A stretch of DNA of 64,000 bases from Physcia stellaris. Taxonomy: Eukaryota > Ascomycota > Lecanoromycetes > Caliciales > Physciaceae. Numbering within the stretch: the first letter of the stretch is position 1; every line of letters begins with the position of its first letter. Positions 46,990 to 58,157 of this stretch are shown here, one piece after another. Both the position numbers and the translations under genes were made by a program. The stretch spans positions 248,001-312,000 of the forward strand of contig JABSSW010000041.1 in assembly GCA_018902385.1 (NCBI GenBank), written 5' to 3'. The notes under the pieces are model-generated. The model saw only the letters and a list, made by a program, of their open reading frames with translations. It did no database searches and had not been told where the DNA came from.

Positions 46990-48934
46990 CTAGCCCTCTA
47001 CTTCCTTGTCAAACAACACCAGTACCCCATTGCTCTGCTTGCTCGGTTCCGGATTGCCCAGATCATAGACGAAATCGACGTCCCTTTCTCGCACCGTATC
47101 AATCAGCCTCATGCTGCTCCCAAACCTTCTAAACATACATGCTAAGGCGGTCAGTATCTCTGCCTTTGCTAATTCTATCCCTACGCAGCCTCTGCTGCCA
47201 CCACCAAAGGAGACTAGGAACGGCATCAATCGCTGGCCAGCAGTCCGCAGGGGAAGCCAGCGTTCCGGCTTGAACTAATTTATCAAAGAGTTAGCTTTTG
47301 AGATGTTGGGTGCAGGTTAACGGTACGGGACATGGCTTCAAGCAAGTTGTTCGATAAAGGGGCTCCTAAGACTGAAAACAAGAAGGGACGGAGAGAAACG
47401 ATCCCAAGACACTTACGGAGTACGGTTCCGGGAAGATTTCCTCGTTATCGTGTACTAACGGGATTGACATGCTGACCGGGGTGCCTGGCGGAATAGTCCA
47501 CGACTTGTAATGCATAGCGCGGTCCGGGAATATACGCGAAAGACGATGGGTGACTCCGTAGAATATACGGAGGGTCTCGTACATGACCGCCATCAGGTAA
47601 GGTATCTTCTCAAGCTGATCCAAGGTTAGAGGCTTTTCTGTTGGTGTATTGAAAGTCAGCAATTCCAATGTCGAGTAAGTCTCGTATTGTGAGCCCCTAA
47701 GACAAATTTCGGAACAAGTACTCTCCAACATCATAAGGTAGCAAGTAACCTCCGAAATACGTACCTGGATCTGGGAAATCGTCCATGAGTTGTCGCATTA
47801 ATTCCTTGTATACGTCGGGGTTTGCGAGGACGTGGTACGTTGCTGTCTTGAGGCAGTGGCTTGTTGTCAGTGTTCCAGCTACCATAGCGAGGAATGCCTC
47901 AGAAGTAAGGCGTTCGGGGTTCTTTTCTGCCTCTGGGAGGAGCTTTGTTGTTGTAAGCGCTTCGAGAAGGGACGTTCGCGAGGATGGATCTTTCTCAGAA
48001 ACGGTACCACTGTTCGCTCGCATGGCCCTTGCTCGATGCAAGAGGTGCTCACGTTCTCGCAATGATCCATAAATAATTGGAGAGGTCAATTTAGTGAGCC
48101 AAAGCGGCATAGCTGCTACGATATGGTAAAGCCAGGGAAGGTGTCGGAGTACATGAGCACTACTTCCAAGTGTCCTGTGCGCATTGTAATTCTCCCCATC
48201 AAATTCAGGTCTATCCAGTAGATCGTAGCCATGTGGAAAGCTATATTCAGACATGATGTCCGCCGTCAGAGTAGCCCAGGCGTGCATCATAACGACAGGC
48301 TGACCGCGGTTCTGATATTCGGCAAATTTTGCACATGTCTTGTCCACAAGCTGTTGGATAAGAAGTGGCTGAATACGTCTGATGGATTGTTTCGAGAAGT
48401 ACGGATTCCACGGGGCGCGGCGTATCCGATGGAGATCGTGATCTAGGGTGGTGACTAGTGAGCCAGCTAACGCAGCCGATGCACGCATCTATCAATTATC
48501 AGAAGAAGACTACATCCGGGCTTGAAAAGGGATTCGGACATCCCAATCCCACTTTTCTGTCTTGCCTTTAGCGCTCCCGACATATAGCTTCTCGTGGAAG
48601 GAAGGGTCGTTGATATGAATTTCCGAAGGATTTATCCTAATTACAGGACCTACATCCTGTCAGTAAGGCACCGAAAAGCAGGGGACATGGTAGGCTTCGA
48701 TTTCGCAACCTTACCATAGGCTTTGTGGTACTCAGCAATCTTCCATGTGTATATCCCACCACGAACGATATCGTAATACGCCTCGTACCAGAATGTCAGA
48801 GCAGCGAAGCGAGGACCGGGAATGTGGGCAATAGGTGAAAAGTAAAGTCTCCAGATAGCACCATAGACGGTGTAGGCCAAGATTCCTGCTACGAAGATAC
48901 AAGCGGCCTGTTCCTCAAGTATGCTAGCCATCAT
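46990..48934 (-). CDS. Cytochrome P450 monooxygenase
   Basis: Five exons, 48715-48934, 48540-48649, 47765-48488, 47417-47637 and 46990-47274, give 519 residues. An N-terminal anchor (ACIFVAGILAYTVYGAIW) and the hinge HIPGPRFAAL are present, then HKAYGPVIRINPSEIHI across intron 1. DHDLHRIRRAPWNPYFS leads to the C-helix, ETLR is the ExxR motif, and FGGGSRGCVGIELAKAEI is the haem loop with Cys455. The overall text is of the fungal class that includes trichodiene oxygenase-like and benzoate-hydroxylase-like P450s; substrate unknown. The I-helix reads AGTLTTS near 314-320, with Leu317 where an acid is usual. No terpene or polyketide synthase lies in the window. Confidence 0.9.
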
Positions 48935-49911
48935 GAGCAGGACTAGATCTGTGTCGAATTCCGACGGCGTTCAGTGTTGTTGACTACTAGGGGCAGATCC
49001 AGGCTTTAACACATCGAGGAACTGTGATTGAAATCGGAACCGCCATAAGTAAGGTGACATAAGAGTAGGACTGGGTACATGCACTAGCTGTTTTGGGGAA
49101 ATGCAAACGATGGTGGCTGCCTTGCATAAATAGTTCTAATGCTGCTGCCAATAATAATACCTTACTGTCTGAGCATCTGACTTCACGACTCAGGTGACAT
49201 AACATCTGCATAACATGCTACTCGTACCTTTACACCTTCCGCACACTGCTTAGCGTGGCCTTGAGGATTGTGTGGTAACTGGGCGATCGCCGATTGTGCG
49301 CATCTTGTAAGTACGAGTAAAAGTCAATTTTCTCGTCCTGGTTTCTATTGGAGTACGGCTCGATTAGCCAAGGACTAGCAACTCCAAGGGTTCAGACATG
49401 GGAATAAGGATCTGGGTTCTGAGTGGAACGAGTGTGACTGCGAATGCGCGCACACTGGAGCTCGTTCTAACGTTTGATCCAAGGGATTTCCTTAAGTACT
49501 TGAGTACCTTAAGGGGCTGGTGTTCCAGCCACACGAGGCAGGTGAGCCCAATGAGGCTAGTTCCAGCGTTGAAGCACTTGACTAAGACTTGAAATTCCGT
49601 GTACCTAACACATATGATGCACGCCATTTTCAACAGGGACTTTTGCTTGCGCCAAGCGATCTGAGCTTCTCTAATCCTTGTAGAGTTGCACAAAATCTGG
49701 CAACGTGTCCCTGCTAAGGAATCAATATTGTCGAGTCTCAATTGACTATTGAGAGCATTCACACCCCTGAACCAGAGGGTTCAGATCGAAGCCGGCTCAT
49801 GACTTAGCACGGCTCATCACGAGTCTTGATCTTCGACCACAGGTCCACCATTGCGATTGGACGGAACTGTCGGTCGACCATCACACGGATGGCTGCGAGA
49901 AGTATTTAAAG
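48935..49911. other. Intergenic region
   Basis: About 1 kb beyond the P450 start. No gene or repeat is convincing. Confidence 0.5.
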
Positions 49912-50450
49912 ATGGAAGAGGGCGAGGACTGGATACATGATAATGATCGAAGTCTAGCACTGTATTTGAGTGGAAAAGGCGGCTACAATCGAATCTTGAG
50001 GGATATGTTGGACGATGATCATCCGGAAGATGAAGAGGAAGAAGGGGAATGGGAGGAAGAAGAAGAAGGAGAACAGTATGAAGAAGACGACGAGGATGAA
50101 GAAGGCAAACAGACCATTCAACGGTGATTAATCCCGTGTAGGATTGGTTGTCCGGAGACCGATCTTTCCAATGGGATAAGTATATCTATAATCCCACTTT
50201 GAGCAAACTCACTTCCACTTTTGGGAAGTACCCTCCCATCATGAAGTCGATACGTATCGAGGCGAGACATGTGGGTGTCCCTCTTTTTCCGCCCAGATGG
50301 AAGAACATATCGAGGACCCTATCAACATACGCGTACAAAATGCACACAATCGCCCAGTTGCCACACAATCCTGAAAGGTACGCTAAGCAGTGTGCGGAAA
50401 TGGCGTCGCTCCTCAACAATGATTCAAATTGGGACAAGACTCCGAGTTGA
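49912..50450 (+). CDS. Uncertain two-part locus with acidic region
   Basis: From ATG 49912 a 71-codon frame ends in a Glu/Asp run (DDDHPEDEEEEGEWEEEEEG) and stops at 50127. A second frame from about 50138 to 50450 has no ATG but reads protein-like (RWKNISRTLSTYAYKMH, NPERYAKQCAEMASLL). The stops and phases do not let me join them by an intron of normal size, so they may be separate, broken or wrongly read. No family recognised. Confidence 0.3.
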
Positions 50451-51234
50451 AGGAGTGCAACTGCGAGCTGGGCATAATCATCACCTGGAGGACTGGATGT
50501 AGCCCGCCGATCAGTGGCTGCTTATGTAATCAGACTTACAGCAGCATCGAGCCCTTTTTGCGGTTTCTTGAGAGAGCCAAGAATAGAGTCCCGTACTTCA
50601 AGCGTATATTACCACACCTGTTCTAAAGATTCTCTGGGGCATTGAATCCTTCACTTCGGATTTGTATGCTACATTCTCCACTATCTTCAATTTGGTTGAT
50701 TGAATACATCCAAAATGGCTGAATTTGCAGATCCCCAAACCCGCGATGACGATCTTTAGTATCATGTAAGCGACATCCTTACTAATTCTATCATGTAGGT
50801 TAGGCTGGGAATAGCTCGGTCCAAGACTCTTGATTTGCACCAGCTTTCTACATTATGCTCTGACAAAGCTTGTGGAAGGTCTCGAGAGTGCCTACATCGG
50901 CTGACTGGGAATGGGATGTTTGATGAGTAATTCCTTCTAGAGTTATGAAGATAAAGTGCTCTCACAATTGCTAACATTAGGCATGTCAAGAACGAGTCAA
51001 CAGGTTTCAACATTCTTCACCGGGACACTTCACAGGGTGTGATACAGGATACCTGTTGCATGACAGGAATATGACTCTGCAATGCGAGCTGACCCTACAT
51101 TAGATATTAAAATCCTCCAGGACCTTGATTTTTACTGCACTATGAACTTCAAAGGGAATCATTAATGCAAGAAAACACGATACTAATCGACAGGTGAGCG
51201 CAATTCTAAGTGATTCCCCTATTAGCGATACACC
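50451..51234. other. Intergenic region
   Basis: 780 bases, rather A/T-rich. No coding signal. Confidence 0.5.
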
Positions 51235-51927
51235 ATGCCCTTGGGTTTTCTCAGCAAATCACGCCTTGCCGTACTTGCCGGCATTCCGCTCTTCCTTCTT
51301 TCTATTCATGTCGTTGCCAAAGCCGTCTTCACGCTCAAAGAGTATGACCACCAATTGGACAACGACATCAGCGTACTGCTCGCGATCTCAAGACGGCACT
51401 TCTACCGATGGCGCTCCGCGGGACGTCGGTCCTTGAATCAGCTATTAGACGCCATGGTAACCGAGAAGATCCGTTTACGATCAAAAATTGGGAGAGCTCC
51501 CCGTATTAACTGGTGGAAAGATTACCAAATCATTTCTTCTTTGATCAAGGAGTTCTGGACAGGGCGAGCCATCAGGAAAACCCACCATGATCGATGGCGA
51601 AAGGCGATGGCGAGCAGACGCCTTGATCTACGCATTCGAATGCTTTTGGACCTTTACGACGATGATGGCGACGATAATGGTACTTATGTATTCGTCAGAC
51701 ATCGAGACGGAGTCCCACTAGTATTGACGAAGAGCGGTACCATGATAGAGGAGATTTATCTACCAGGTGATCGGTCGGCTGATGGAGGGTCAGGAACCGA
51801 TAACTTAAACGAGATGGATCAGGCTGAGGCCAATAGGGATGATCTTTCCTGGAGGCTGTCCGAGGGGCCGCTAGAGGCGTACCATTACCCTTATTTTCGT
51901 CATCAGAAGGGCGAGATTGCCAGGTAA
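51235..51927 (+). CDS. Single-pass membrane protein, 230 residues
   Basis: ATG 51235. One hydrophobic segment near residues 10-30 (LAVLAGIPLFLLSIHVVAKAV) acts as signal anchor. The following 130 residues are Arg/Trp-rich and helical (ISRRHFYRWRSAGRRSLNQL, HHDRWRKAMASRRLDLRIRM), and an acidic patch DDDGDDNG precedes a beta-like stretch YVFVRHRDGVPLVLTKSG. The tail is acidic. It has no recognised family; it resembles the other orphan anchored proteins here in having a charged helical region after the anchor. Confidence 0.6.
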   Translation: MPLGFLSKSRLAVLAGIPLFLLSIHVVAKAVFTLKEYDHQLDNDISVLLAISRRHFYRWRSAGRRSLNQLLDAMVTEKIRLRSKIGRAPRINWWKDYQIISSLIKEFWTGRAIRKTHHDRWRKAMASRRLDLRIRMLLDLYDDDGDDNGTYVFVRHRDGVPLVLTKSGTMIEEIYLPGDRSADGGSGTDNLNEMDQAEANRDDLSWRLSEGPLEAYHYPYFRHQKGEIAR

Positions 51928-52738
51928 AGTACCGTCGCGGAGTTGTAAGAGGCCCGGGAAGAGCAAAGTACCAGCAAGACTGCTTGTAAACAAGCGTAGT
52001 AGGGTATAAGCTACAGAAAGGTAGAACCTAATCCAAAAGTAACTCTACAGTGAAGAACCGCCCTCTCAAAGGAGAACATCACATGGGAAAAGTATCCCAA
52101 TGGTCTGCAGCGGTGATAGTCTAACCAGAACACTAGACCTGAGATTGGTACCGAAGTATCTGTTCCACTGACTTGATAGGTGATTTTGTGCGATTGACGG
52201 GACGTTCAACCCAGATCTTGAAACAGTGTGGGGAAGATCAAATGACTTCTCTATCTCCATCGATCTAGGCTGCGAAATCAAACAAAAAACATATCCCAAC
52301 CTCTGGTGTGGTGCTAAGTTTACCTTTGATGATTACCACCATGCTAAATGCAGCAGAACGTGTATCGATCATTGGCATGAATATAGAAGGAAGAAAACAT
52401 CATTTTCAGATTTCGTTTCAAGTTCAGGAAGCGCAGGTCTGTCGAGAGGTTATCATCAAAGAGATGTATCACAAAACTTTAGGTATCAGGCCATAAGATA
52501 GAGGAAATTTTTCCAAACCAAGTAAGAAAAGTTCCTTGCAAATGGCGTTTGCACTTACTGATATATCATGCAGCATACTTTCATGGAATTGTAGCACATA
52601 TTAGGTCGCATCTCTCATTATGCATACACCTCATATCGTTCAATCATAACAAGCCAACCTTCTCTGCCCGAGTCTGTCCATTTGACCCCTTCTTCAATCC
52701 CAGCTTCACAGTACAACCCCAGCTTCCACCCCTCAGTG
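51928..52738. other. Intergenic region
   Basis: 810 bases. Short open frames (up to 91 codons) lack support. Confidence 0.45.
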
Positions 52739-53218
52739 TCAAGTCCTAAAGCCCTTTTTCCAAGTCCTCCTTATCACTATCTCTCCCCATCTTCTCTGCA
52801 TACAGACCCCCAACTTCTTTTCTTTAACTCTCAACTTCAAGATAAGACCAATTTCCTCGGAATACGGCTTGCACCCGAAGAGCCGGCTCAAGCCATAAAG
52901 CGTGCTAACCCCTATCCGATCAAAAACCGACAACTGCATCACGCTTTCCAAGAACTGGATATGCGCTTCCGTCTCTTCGATACGCGAATTGTTGATCGCG
53001 GTGTCTAGCTTGTTGTCATGTTGGTAGGATTGGGAGGACTGCAGATCATGGAGTTTCGACTTGAGGGTGGTGATTCGATTGAGGATGTAGGTTTTGCTGT
53101 AGATGAAGTGATAGACCATGAAGGGGAGCAGGAAGAGGTTGATGATGGTCGCGACGATAGCGGTGCCGTGGAAGAAAGCCTCGAAAATACCGGAATGGAA
53201 TGAGTTTAGGTAGGCCAT
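52739..53218 (-). CDS. Membrane protein with helical hairpin, 159 residues
   Basis: From ATG 53218. The anchor lies near residues 15-40 (GTAIVATIINLFLLPFMVYH). Then come two charged helices, RITTLKSKLHDLQSSQSY and RIEETEAHIQFLESVMQ, about 20 residues apart. The C-terminal half contains LSVFDRIGVSTLYGLSRLFG, perhaps a membrane-facing helix, and a basic end RRWGEIVIRRTWKKGF. The pattern RI..L...L then I...E..I..L is shared with the protein at 53748-54512. The two genes are divergent and 529 bases apart. Function unknown. Confidence 0.65.
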   Translation of the reverse strand: MAYLNSFHSGIFEAFFHGTAIVATIINLFLLPFMVYHFIYSKTYILNRITTLKSKLHDLQSSQSYQHDNKLDTAINNSRIEETEAHIQFLESVMQLSVFDRIGVSTLYGLSRLFGCKPYSEEIGLILKLRVKEKKLGVCMQRRWGEIVIRRTWKKGFRT

Positions 53219-53747
53219 GGTATTGGATCGTGGAGTATCTATGACTGAATGCAGATCTGAAGGAGGCAGATGTTATTGAAATGCTGTGGGTCTCGGTACG
53301 GAGATATGAGTTATGAGAGGATACGGTGAGAGAGGGCTGGTAGTTGGAAGTTCTGATCTAAAATATGGCACGAGGGCTCTAGAACCCTCATGGTTGTGCT
53401 GTGGTGGTGATAAGTGGTACTCCCAAGGCAGATTTGGATCACATCGTGTAGCTGATGACACTAGGAGGACTAACTTACCCAGGAACACCCAATTGCATTT
53501 AATTTCCGGTAGCCCAACACCTCTGGCCGTGTTGAGAGACATAGTGCTATCGATGGTCAAGGAAGCGATGTGATGTAAGTGTGATCAGCCATTACATATA
53601 TCAGCAGTGATCAGAGAATGAAGCATCCCGAGAGCAACCATTTTTGTTAGTCTCATACTCAAGCCTTCTCCCTCAAATATAAAAGCAATCTCGAATGCTG
53701 TATATTTCTTCTCCTCAAGCTACCTCTGAAACTGAGAATACCCAGCC
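53219..53747. other. Shared upstream region of two similar membrane-protein genes
   Basis: 529 bases between divergent starts. Holds both promoters. A short plus-strand frame at 53313-53573 has no support. Confidence 0.45.
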
Positions 53748-54000
53748 ATGAGTTGCCATCTACTCTTCCAACAACTTCCCAATTTCAATCGGGCAATATT
53801 TTGCCCTACCATGAGTGGCCATCCACTCTTCCAACAACTTCCAAGTTTCAATACAGCGACCATTGTTCCGACTATGAGTAGCCATCCACTCTTCCAACAA
53901 CTTCAAAGTTTCAGTTCAGCGATACTTTCTTGGCCATTCCAAAGTATGAGTAGCCATCTACTACTCTTCCAACAACAGATGCAAGGTCTCAATCGATCGA
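53748..54000 (+). repeat. Four coding repeats, each starting with ATG
   Basis: Units begin at 53748, 53811, 53874 and 53946 (spacing 63, 63 and 72), each ATGAGTxGCCATCxACTCTT followed by CCAACAAC. All spacings are multiples of three, so the frame is kept. Confidence 0.85.
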
Positions 54001-54512
54001 AAGGATCATCGCCAGAGCAGCCTCAGAAAACGGACATATCAGCCCCTATATGCAAGTCCGACATCCTCGTCCTCTTTCTCGTCTGGACCCACATCCTCAT
54101 CACTTCCGCCCTCATCTTAACCACCATCATCGTCTTCATCCGCAGCAAACCCGCCTTAACCAAGCGTATCGCCCTGCTCACCCGGCGCCTCGAGGACTAC
54201 AAAGCCTTGCTCCCCGACCGCGAAGTCGCTGCGACGACAACCTGCACACAAGCTCTGATTGCGGACACGGAGAAGGAGATTCAATGGTTGACGAAGATGT
54301 GGGGGGAGGGGGTGGAGAAGAGGGGCCCGTTTTACTTTGTTTATTGGGTTAGATGTGGTTGGGAAAGGATACCTATGAGCAAAAGTGGAAAAATGGTGGA
54401 GTGGGGTGGAAGGTTGATGGAGCGAAGCAGGGTGGTTTGGAGGAGAAGGGAGTTGAACCATGCCCTAGTGTTTCGCATGCATCTGGAGAGGAAGATTTTG
54501 AGTGGGTGGTAG
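53748..54512 (+). CDS. Membrane protein with helical hairpin and N-terminal repeats, 254 residues
   Basis: ATG 53748. The first 80 residues are four copies of a unit like MSSHPLFQQLPSFN. One anchor follows near 106-130 (ILVLFLVWTHILITSALILT), then the hairpin helices RIALLTRRLEDYKALL and LIADTEKEIQWLTKMW. The end is Arg-rich (RLMERSRVVWRRRELNHALV). Similarity with the divergent neighbour is in architecture and a few positions, enough to suggest old paralogues. The start is uncertain because each repeat begins with an in-frame ATG. Confidence 0.65.
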   Translation: MSCHLLFQQLPNFNRAIFCPTMSGHPLFQQLPSFNTATIVPTMSSHPLFQQLQSFSSAILSWPFQSMSSHLLLFQQQMQGLNRSKGSSPEQPQKTDISAPICKSDILVLFLVWTHILITSALILTTIIVFIRSKPALTKRIALLTRRLEDYKALLPDREVAATTTCTQALIADTEKEIQWLTKMWGEGVEKRGPFYFVYWVRCGWERIPMSKSGKMVEWGGRLMERSRVVWRRRELNHALVFRMHLERKILSGW

Positions 54513-55305
54513 AGAAGCACGAGGCATGATTTGCGAAAGGGAGGTGGTGTAAGCTGGTCCTTGGATGAGGTTGGTTGAATTTTAGAGCTGCATGCTTTGT
54601 CTAGTCGGTCTAGAGGATCACTAAAAGGGCCTATGGCACTCTTCATCACGAAATGATCTCGAAACTACATGATTTGACCGCCGATTTAGGGAAGATTGGC
54701 TTGAGATAGTCAAGATACCGTTGAGTAGGGCACCACTATGGACATGGCCCCGTGGTAGCCCGACTTGGGAAGGAAATCGTTACCAAGGAGCTTTCCTCCT
54801 TGAGATAGTCAAGATACCCTTGAGTAGGGCACCGCGACGGAGATGCACACACGGTAGCCCGGCTTTGGAAATGAATCGTTACCAAAGACCTATTCCCATC
54901 TCATTCAGTCGTCTGTTGCTCCAAGACATCATGGACATGGAAGGAGGGGACATCATGCACATCGAAAAGGAGCAGTGTGCCAATGGAGCTGCTCAGACTG
55001 TGTTGGCATTGCAACGGCCCAGGCACACCCACATAATAAGCCTGTACCTTCTGTAGTATTCAGACTAACTCGCTATTATTCCAATGCTTGCTCATCAATC
55101 CAGCAGCATGGTTTATCCCGATCAATGGATCTAGGCTTCAACCCACGGGATTAGATAAACTCAAGCATAGTGAGCTGCTTGAAAATTATGCCTTGATGAG
55201 GATTGTGATGAGTCGTGATAAAGCAAAAGCCAAGATCCCCAAGTTCCTTTGCCGAGACGTTCCATTCTGCTGAACGCCAGTGTACCTTCTCCCGAATTCG
55301 CTTGA
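54513..55305. other. Intergenic region holding a 99-base tandem repeat
   Basis: Apart from the repeat, an open frame runs through it (to about 55056) with a 33-residue period (SRAPLWTWPRGSPTWEG, then SRAPRRRCTHGSPALEM), but it has no ATG and no other sign of coding. Confidence 0.45.
54702..54899. repeat. Two copies of a 99-base unit
   Basis: TGAGATAGTCAAGATACC starts at 54702 and again at 54801. Further shared words are TTGAGTAGGGCACC, GGTAGCCCG and AATCGTTACCAA. Copies differ at many points in the middle, so the duplication is not very recent. Confidence 0.8.
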
Positions 55306-55748
55306 TCAGCTTTCGGATGAATCTCCGTCATGACAACTGAATCCAAACATCTTGACACCGGTCGTGAAACACTCATCCTGTCTATGCGTCACAGTTTTAC
55401 GTTCGGCACACCACGCATCCGAGAAAGTCGCGAGAGTGCAGCCCATGTCACTGTCATACTTGATCGAATAGCCCCCTGAGTAAGATACAGAGTCAGTGTT
55501 CCCGCTTTCATATAAGAGATAAGCTCCGGGAGATGCCTATTGGGCGTAATAATCCAGAAGGGGTAATGGAACATCTCATGAATGCCTACCTCCGGCCAGT
55601 CGCAATCATTATCGGAACCATAATCATATACATAGTCTGCTACGCCGGTACAGTTCTTGCTGTCTCTCCATATCCAGAGCTTGTAGGCTCTGGCGGATGG
55701 GATGAGGAGAGAACAAGCGAGGACAGGTGCCAGGAAGAATAAACGCAT
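55306..55748 (-). CDS. Small secreted cysteine-rich protein
   Basis: Two exons, 55590-55748 and 55306-55536, give 129 residues; the 53-base intron (GTAGGC...CAATAG) is phase 0 and joins CDWPE to ASPGAYLLYESGNT. An N-terminal signal peptide MRLFFLAPVLACSLLIPSARA is clear, with cleavage likely after ARA. The mature chain has six cysteines (KNC, NDC, MGC, AWC, DEC, FSC), an even number suited to three disulphides, and aromatic-rich text YKLWIWRDSKN. This is the profile of fungal small secreted proteins, including effector candidates; no specific family recognised. Confidence 0.75.
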
Positions 55749-56809
55749 TTCGAGGATCTCGTATTCTCTATGATATTTAGCAACTCGGCCAGAGTACGGG
55801 ATATCATTGCACTCACCTTATATAGGTATGGAGCCGGATCAGTGACCTCTGAAATGATTCCCAGGAGGAGATATGGGTATTACACAAGTTGGAGCAGAGC
55901 GAGATAAATGGCGGGTGTTGTCAAGACTTCTATATAATATATCCATTGCGGAAAACAACGGAACTGGTGAGAAAAGGTTCTATCGCTCCTCAAACTTGAA
56001 ATCCATCCCGAACACTCCAAGATTAAGCATCAGTCCCACCGAATACATGCGCATACCAAGGTTCCCTAACGGTTCCACCCAGGAAGCCCACGGAAGCCGA
56101 AGAAAGGCTAATTGGGGCCTCAAATGGATCAGTATTGGGGGATTGAAGGAAAGGCTCGATTCCCGGGTTAATGTAGCAAGAGCTGTTCAGTCTTTCAGAA
56201 ATATTCAAATGGTAGGTTGTCCCCCAAATAACCGTGGGTCAGGACCTCACTTAAACTCGGTTCTCTCTAAAGAATCCTAGTCACCTACAATGGCTTCCAT
56301 TTCGACGAAGGACCCAGTCGGTCAAGATCGGCGATCGTGATCCAGCTTCGCGATAGACTACCATAATGCTTGTTTCGAATCATATTTGACTACGCGATTG
56401 TGATCGTGACACGGATGACCACGGGAACCTTTCTTTTGCGCAAACCGCGATAATTGGGCATTGATCAAGTCAAGTGAGGTTCGTTGTCGATTCATTGCGC
56501 GAGGGAGCCTGTTTCTAATCTTCGAACTTTCACCGGTAGTTTTGCATATACGCATGCATGCCGAGAATTAAGCTCGCAAGCATAATTTCCTGTCTGATGC
56601 CTTCTTGCCGGCGGGTATGCTTTCCGTCGCAGTATGATGAATTGTCCATCGGATCGACCTAGGATACTTCAAATTGCAGCAAGCCACAGATTTAGCCGAT
56701 TTAGCTGCAAGTACCTCAACAACGGGGCCAGCTTGGAAGCACACCATCAGCACCACCCTTGATGCAATCGAGAACACCCGCTCCCTACCCGAAACCGTCC
56801 TATGGAATT
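55749..56809. other. Intergenic region
   Basis: 1.06 kb; only unsupported short frames (the longest, 55873-56280, lacks motifs). Confidence 0.5.
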
Positions 56810-57133
56810 TCACATCATGACTTCCCTCTCACTCTCCCACTCCTCCTCCCCCTCGCTCTCCCCATCCTCCCTTCCCCGCGTCTCAAACCCACACAGTCCC
56901 CCAAGAAGCCACTCCACAGCGCCCCAAACGCCCCCAAAGCGCTGACTCCATCCCCTCAACAGGTCCCTATCCCACGCCAACCAAAACCCAAAAGCGCAAC
57001 AGAGACCGAAGCCCGCGATCCAGAACAATACCCAGCTTGTGAAAGGTAGTAGAGAGATGAAGAGGCGATGGATGGTGGAGAGGAGGGTGGAATAGGTTGA
57101 GGGGACCTTGGGGGGGCGGGGGATTAGCTGCAT
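56810..57133 (-). CDS. Small two-helix membrane protein, 107 residues
   Basis: Start chosen at ATG 57133 (MQLIPRPPKVPSTYS); the frame opens earlier with a low-complexity Ser/Pro stretch. Hydrophobic text LFISLLPFTSWVLFWIAGFG continues to LCCAFGFWLAW, one long or two short helices, then WDRDLLRGW and an acidic tail EDGESEGEEEWESE. The tail is read from repetitive G/A-rich DNA and may be chance. Orphan, similar in size to other small membrane proteins here. Confidence 0.45.
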   Translation of the reverse strand: MQLIPRPPKVPSTYSTLLSTIHRLFISLLPFTSWVLFWIAGFGLCCAFGFWLAWDRDLLRGWSQRFGGVWGAVEWLLGGLCGFETRGREDGESEGEEEWESEREVMM

Positions 57134-58157
57134 ATCTGGCGGAGAGGGAGCAGGGGAGAAAGGAGAGAGGGAGGGGGACGTACAGAACAAGCTTCCTCGG
57201 GGTGAAGAATGGCGCAGATGAGGAAAGCGGATAGGTATTGGAAGGGACCTATCATCTTTGCTTGTGTCTGCGAGAATGAGGGGGTTGCGGGGGCGGGAAG
57301 TGCCGTTTCGGGATGCGGGGGTAGTGGTAGCGGAGAATTAGTCGCCGATTGGGTGAGTTTAGCAAAGAGGAAGTGTGATCATCGGTGAGTCCTTCGGAAT
57401 TAGCTTTTGGAGCTGTTTGATTAGTGTAGGATATGGTGGCTCGAGTTGGGGATGGGCTAGGAGCGCGAGAGGTGACGTGTTGTGTCATTGTGAACGACAA
57501 ACAGAAGCGGAAGGGGAAGGTGCGAGGGTTGATGGAATGATCACGTGGACCGGATAATGTCACGGTTTCACGATTGTGGTATGAGGATGCTCTGGAGATC
57601 AGTTACTAATGACCCTCTTTCCTCGAGAAAAATCCCAGGAGCTCTTTCAGATCTCATGACTCAATTAGTATGTGTCGTCTAGAAACGTAAAGTAGGCATC
57701 TCGGCGAGGAAAGGAGATGATGTATGATTTGAGAGTTCTTCATCTACGCTTCACTAAAGTGGATGATTGGAAGTAGAGGCCTGACGTTTCAGCGAGTACT
57801 AACTGATTTGTATGTCTCGGGGTATCACAAAACTGTGTTTGCTGAGGTACCGACGATGCTGATATGAAAACTCGAGAAAAGTGGTAGAGCGGGCTTATGG
57901 GAGTAGTTGTTGCTCCATCTCTCACCTAGATCCGAATACGATCGCATTGATAAAACATTCCTGAAAAGCTCATATCCAATACTCCATGAAATATCAGCCA
58001 TTCACCAGGAGAATCCAGACTACTCCACTACACCTAAACCCTCTTGATCCCCCAAAAGCCGCTCCATCTCTACTTCCCCACGCCTCGGAATATCCACCAA
58101 CCCCTCAGCTCTCCTTAAGATGCCCAGATACGCCTCGATCAGATCTCCAACCTCTTC
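57134..58157. other. Intergenic region
   Basis: 1 kb. A TGACTCA lies at 57657-57663 but no gene start is close enough to use it. Nothing else. Confidence 0.45.

Noticed and set aside
57657-57663. Second TGACTCA
   Set aside because: No gene start lies within a useful distance, so it is most likely chance.
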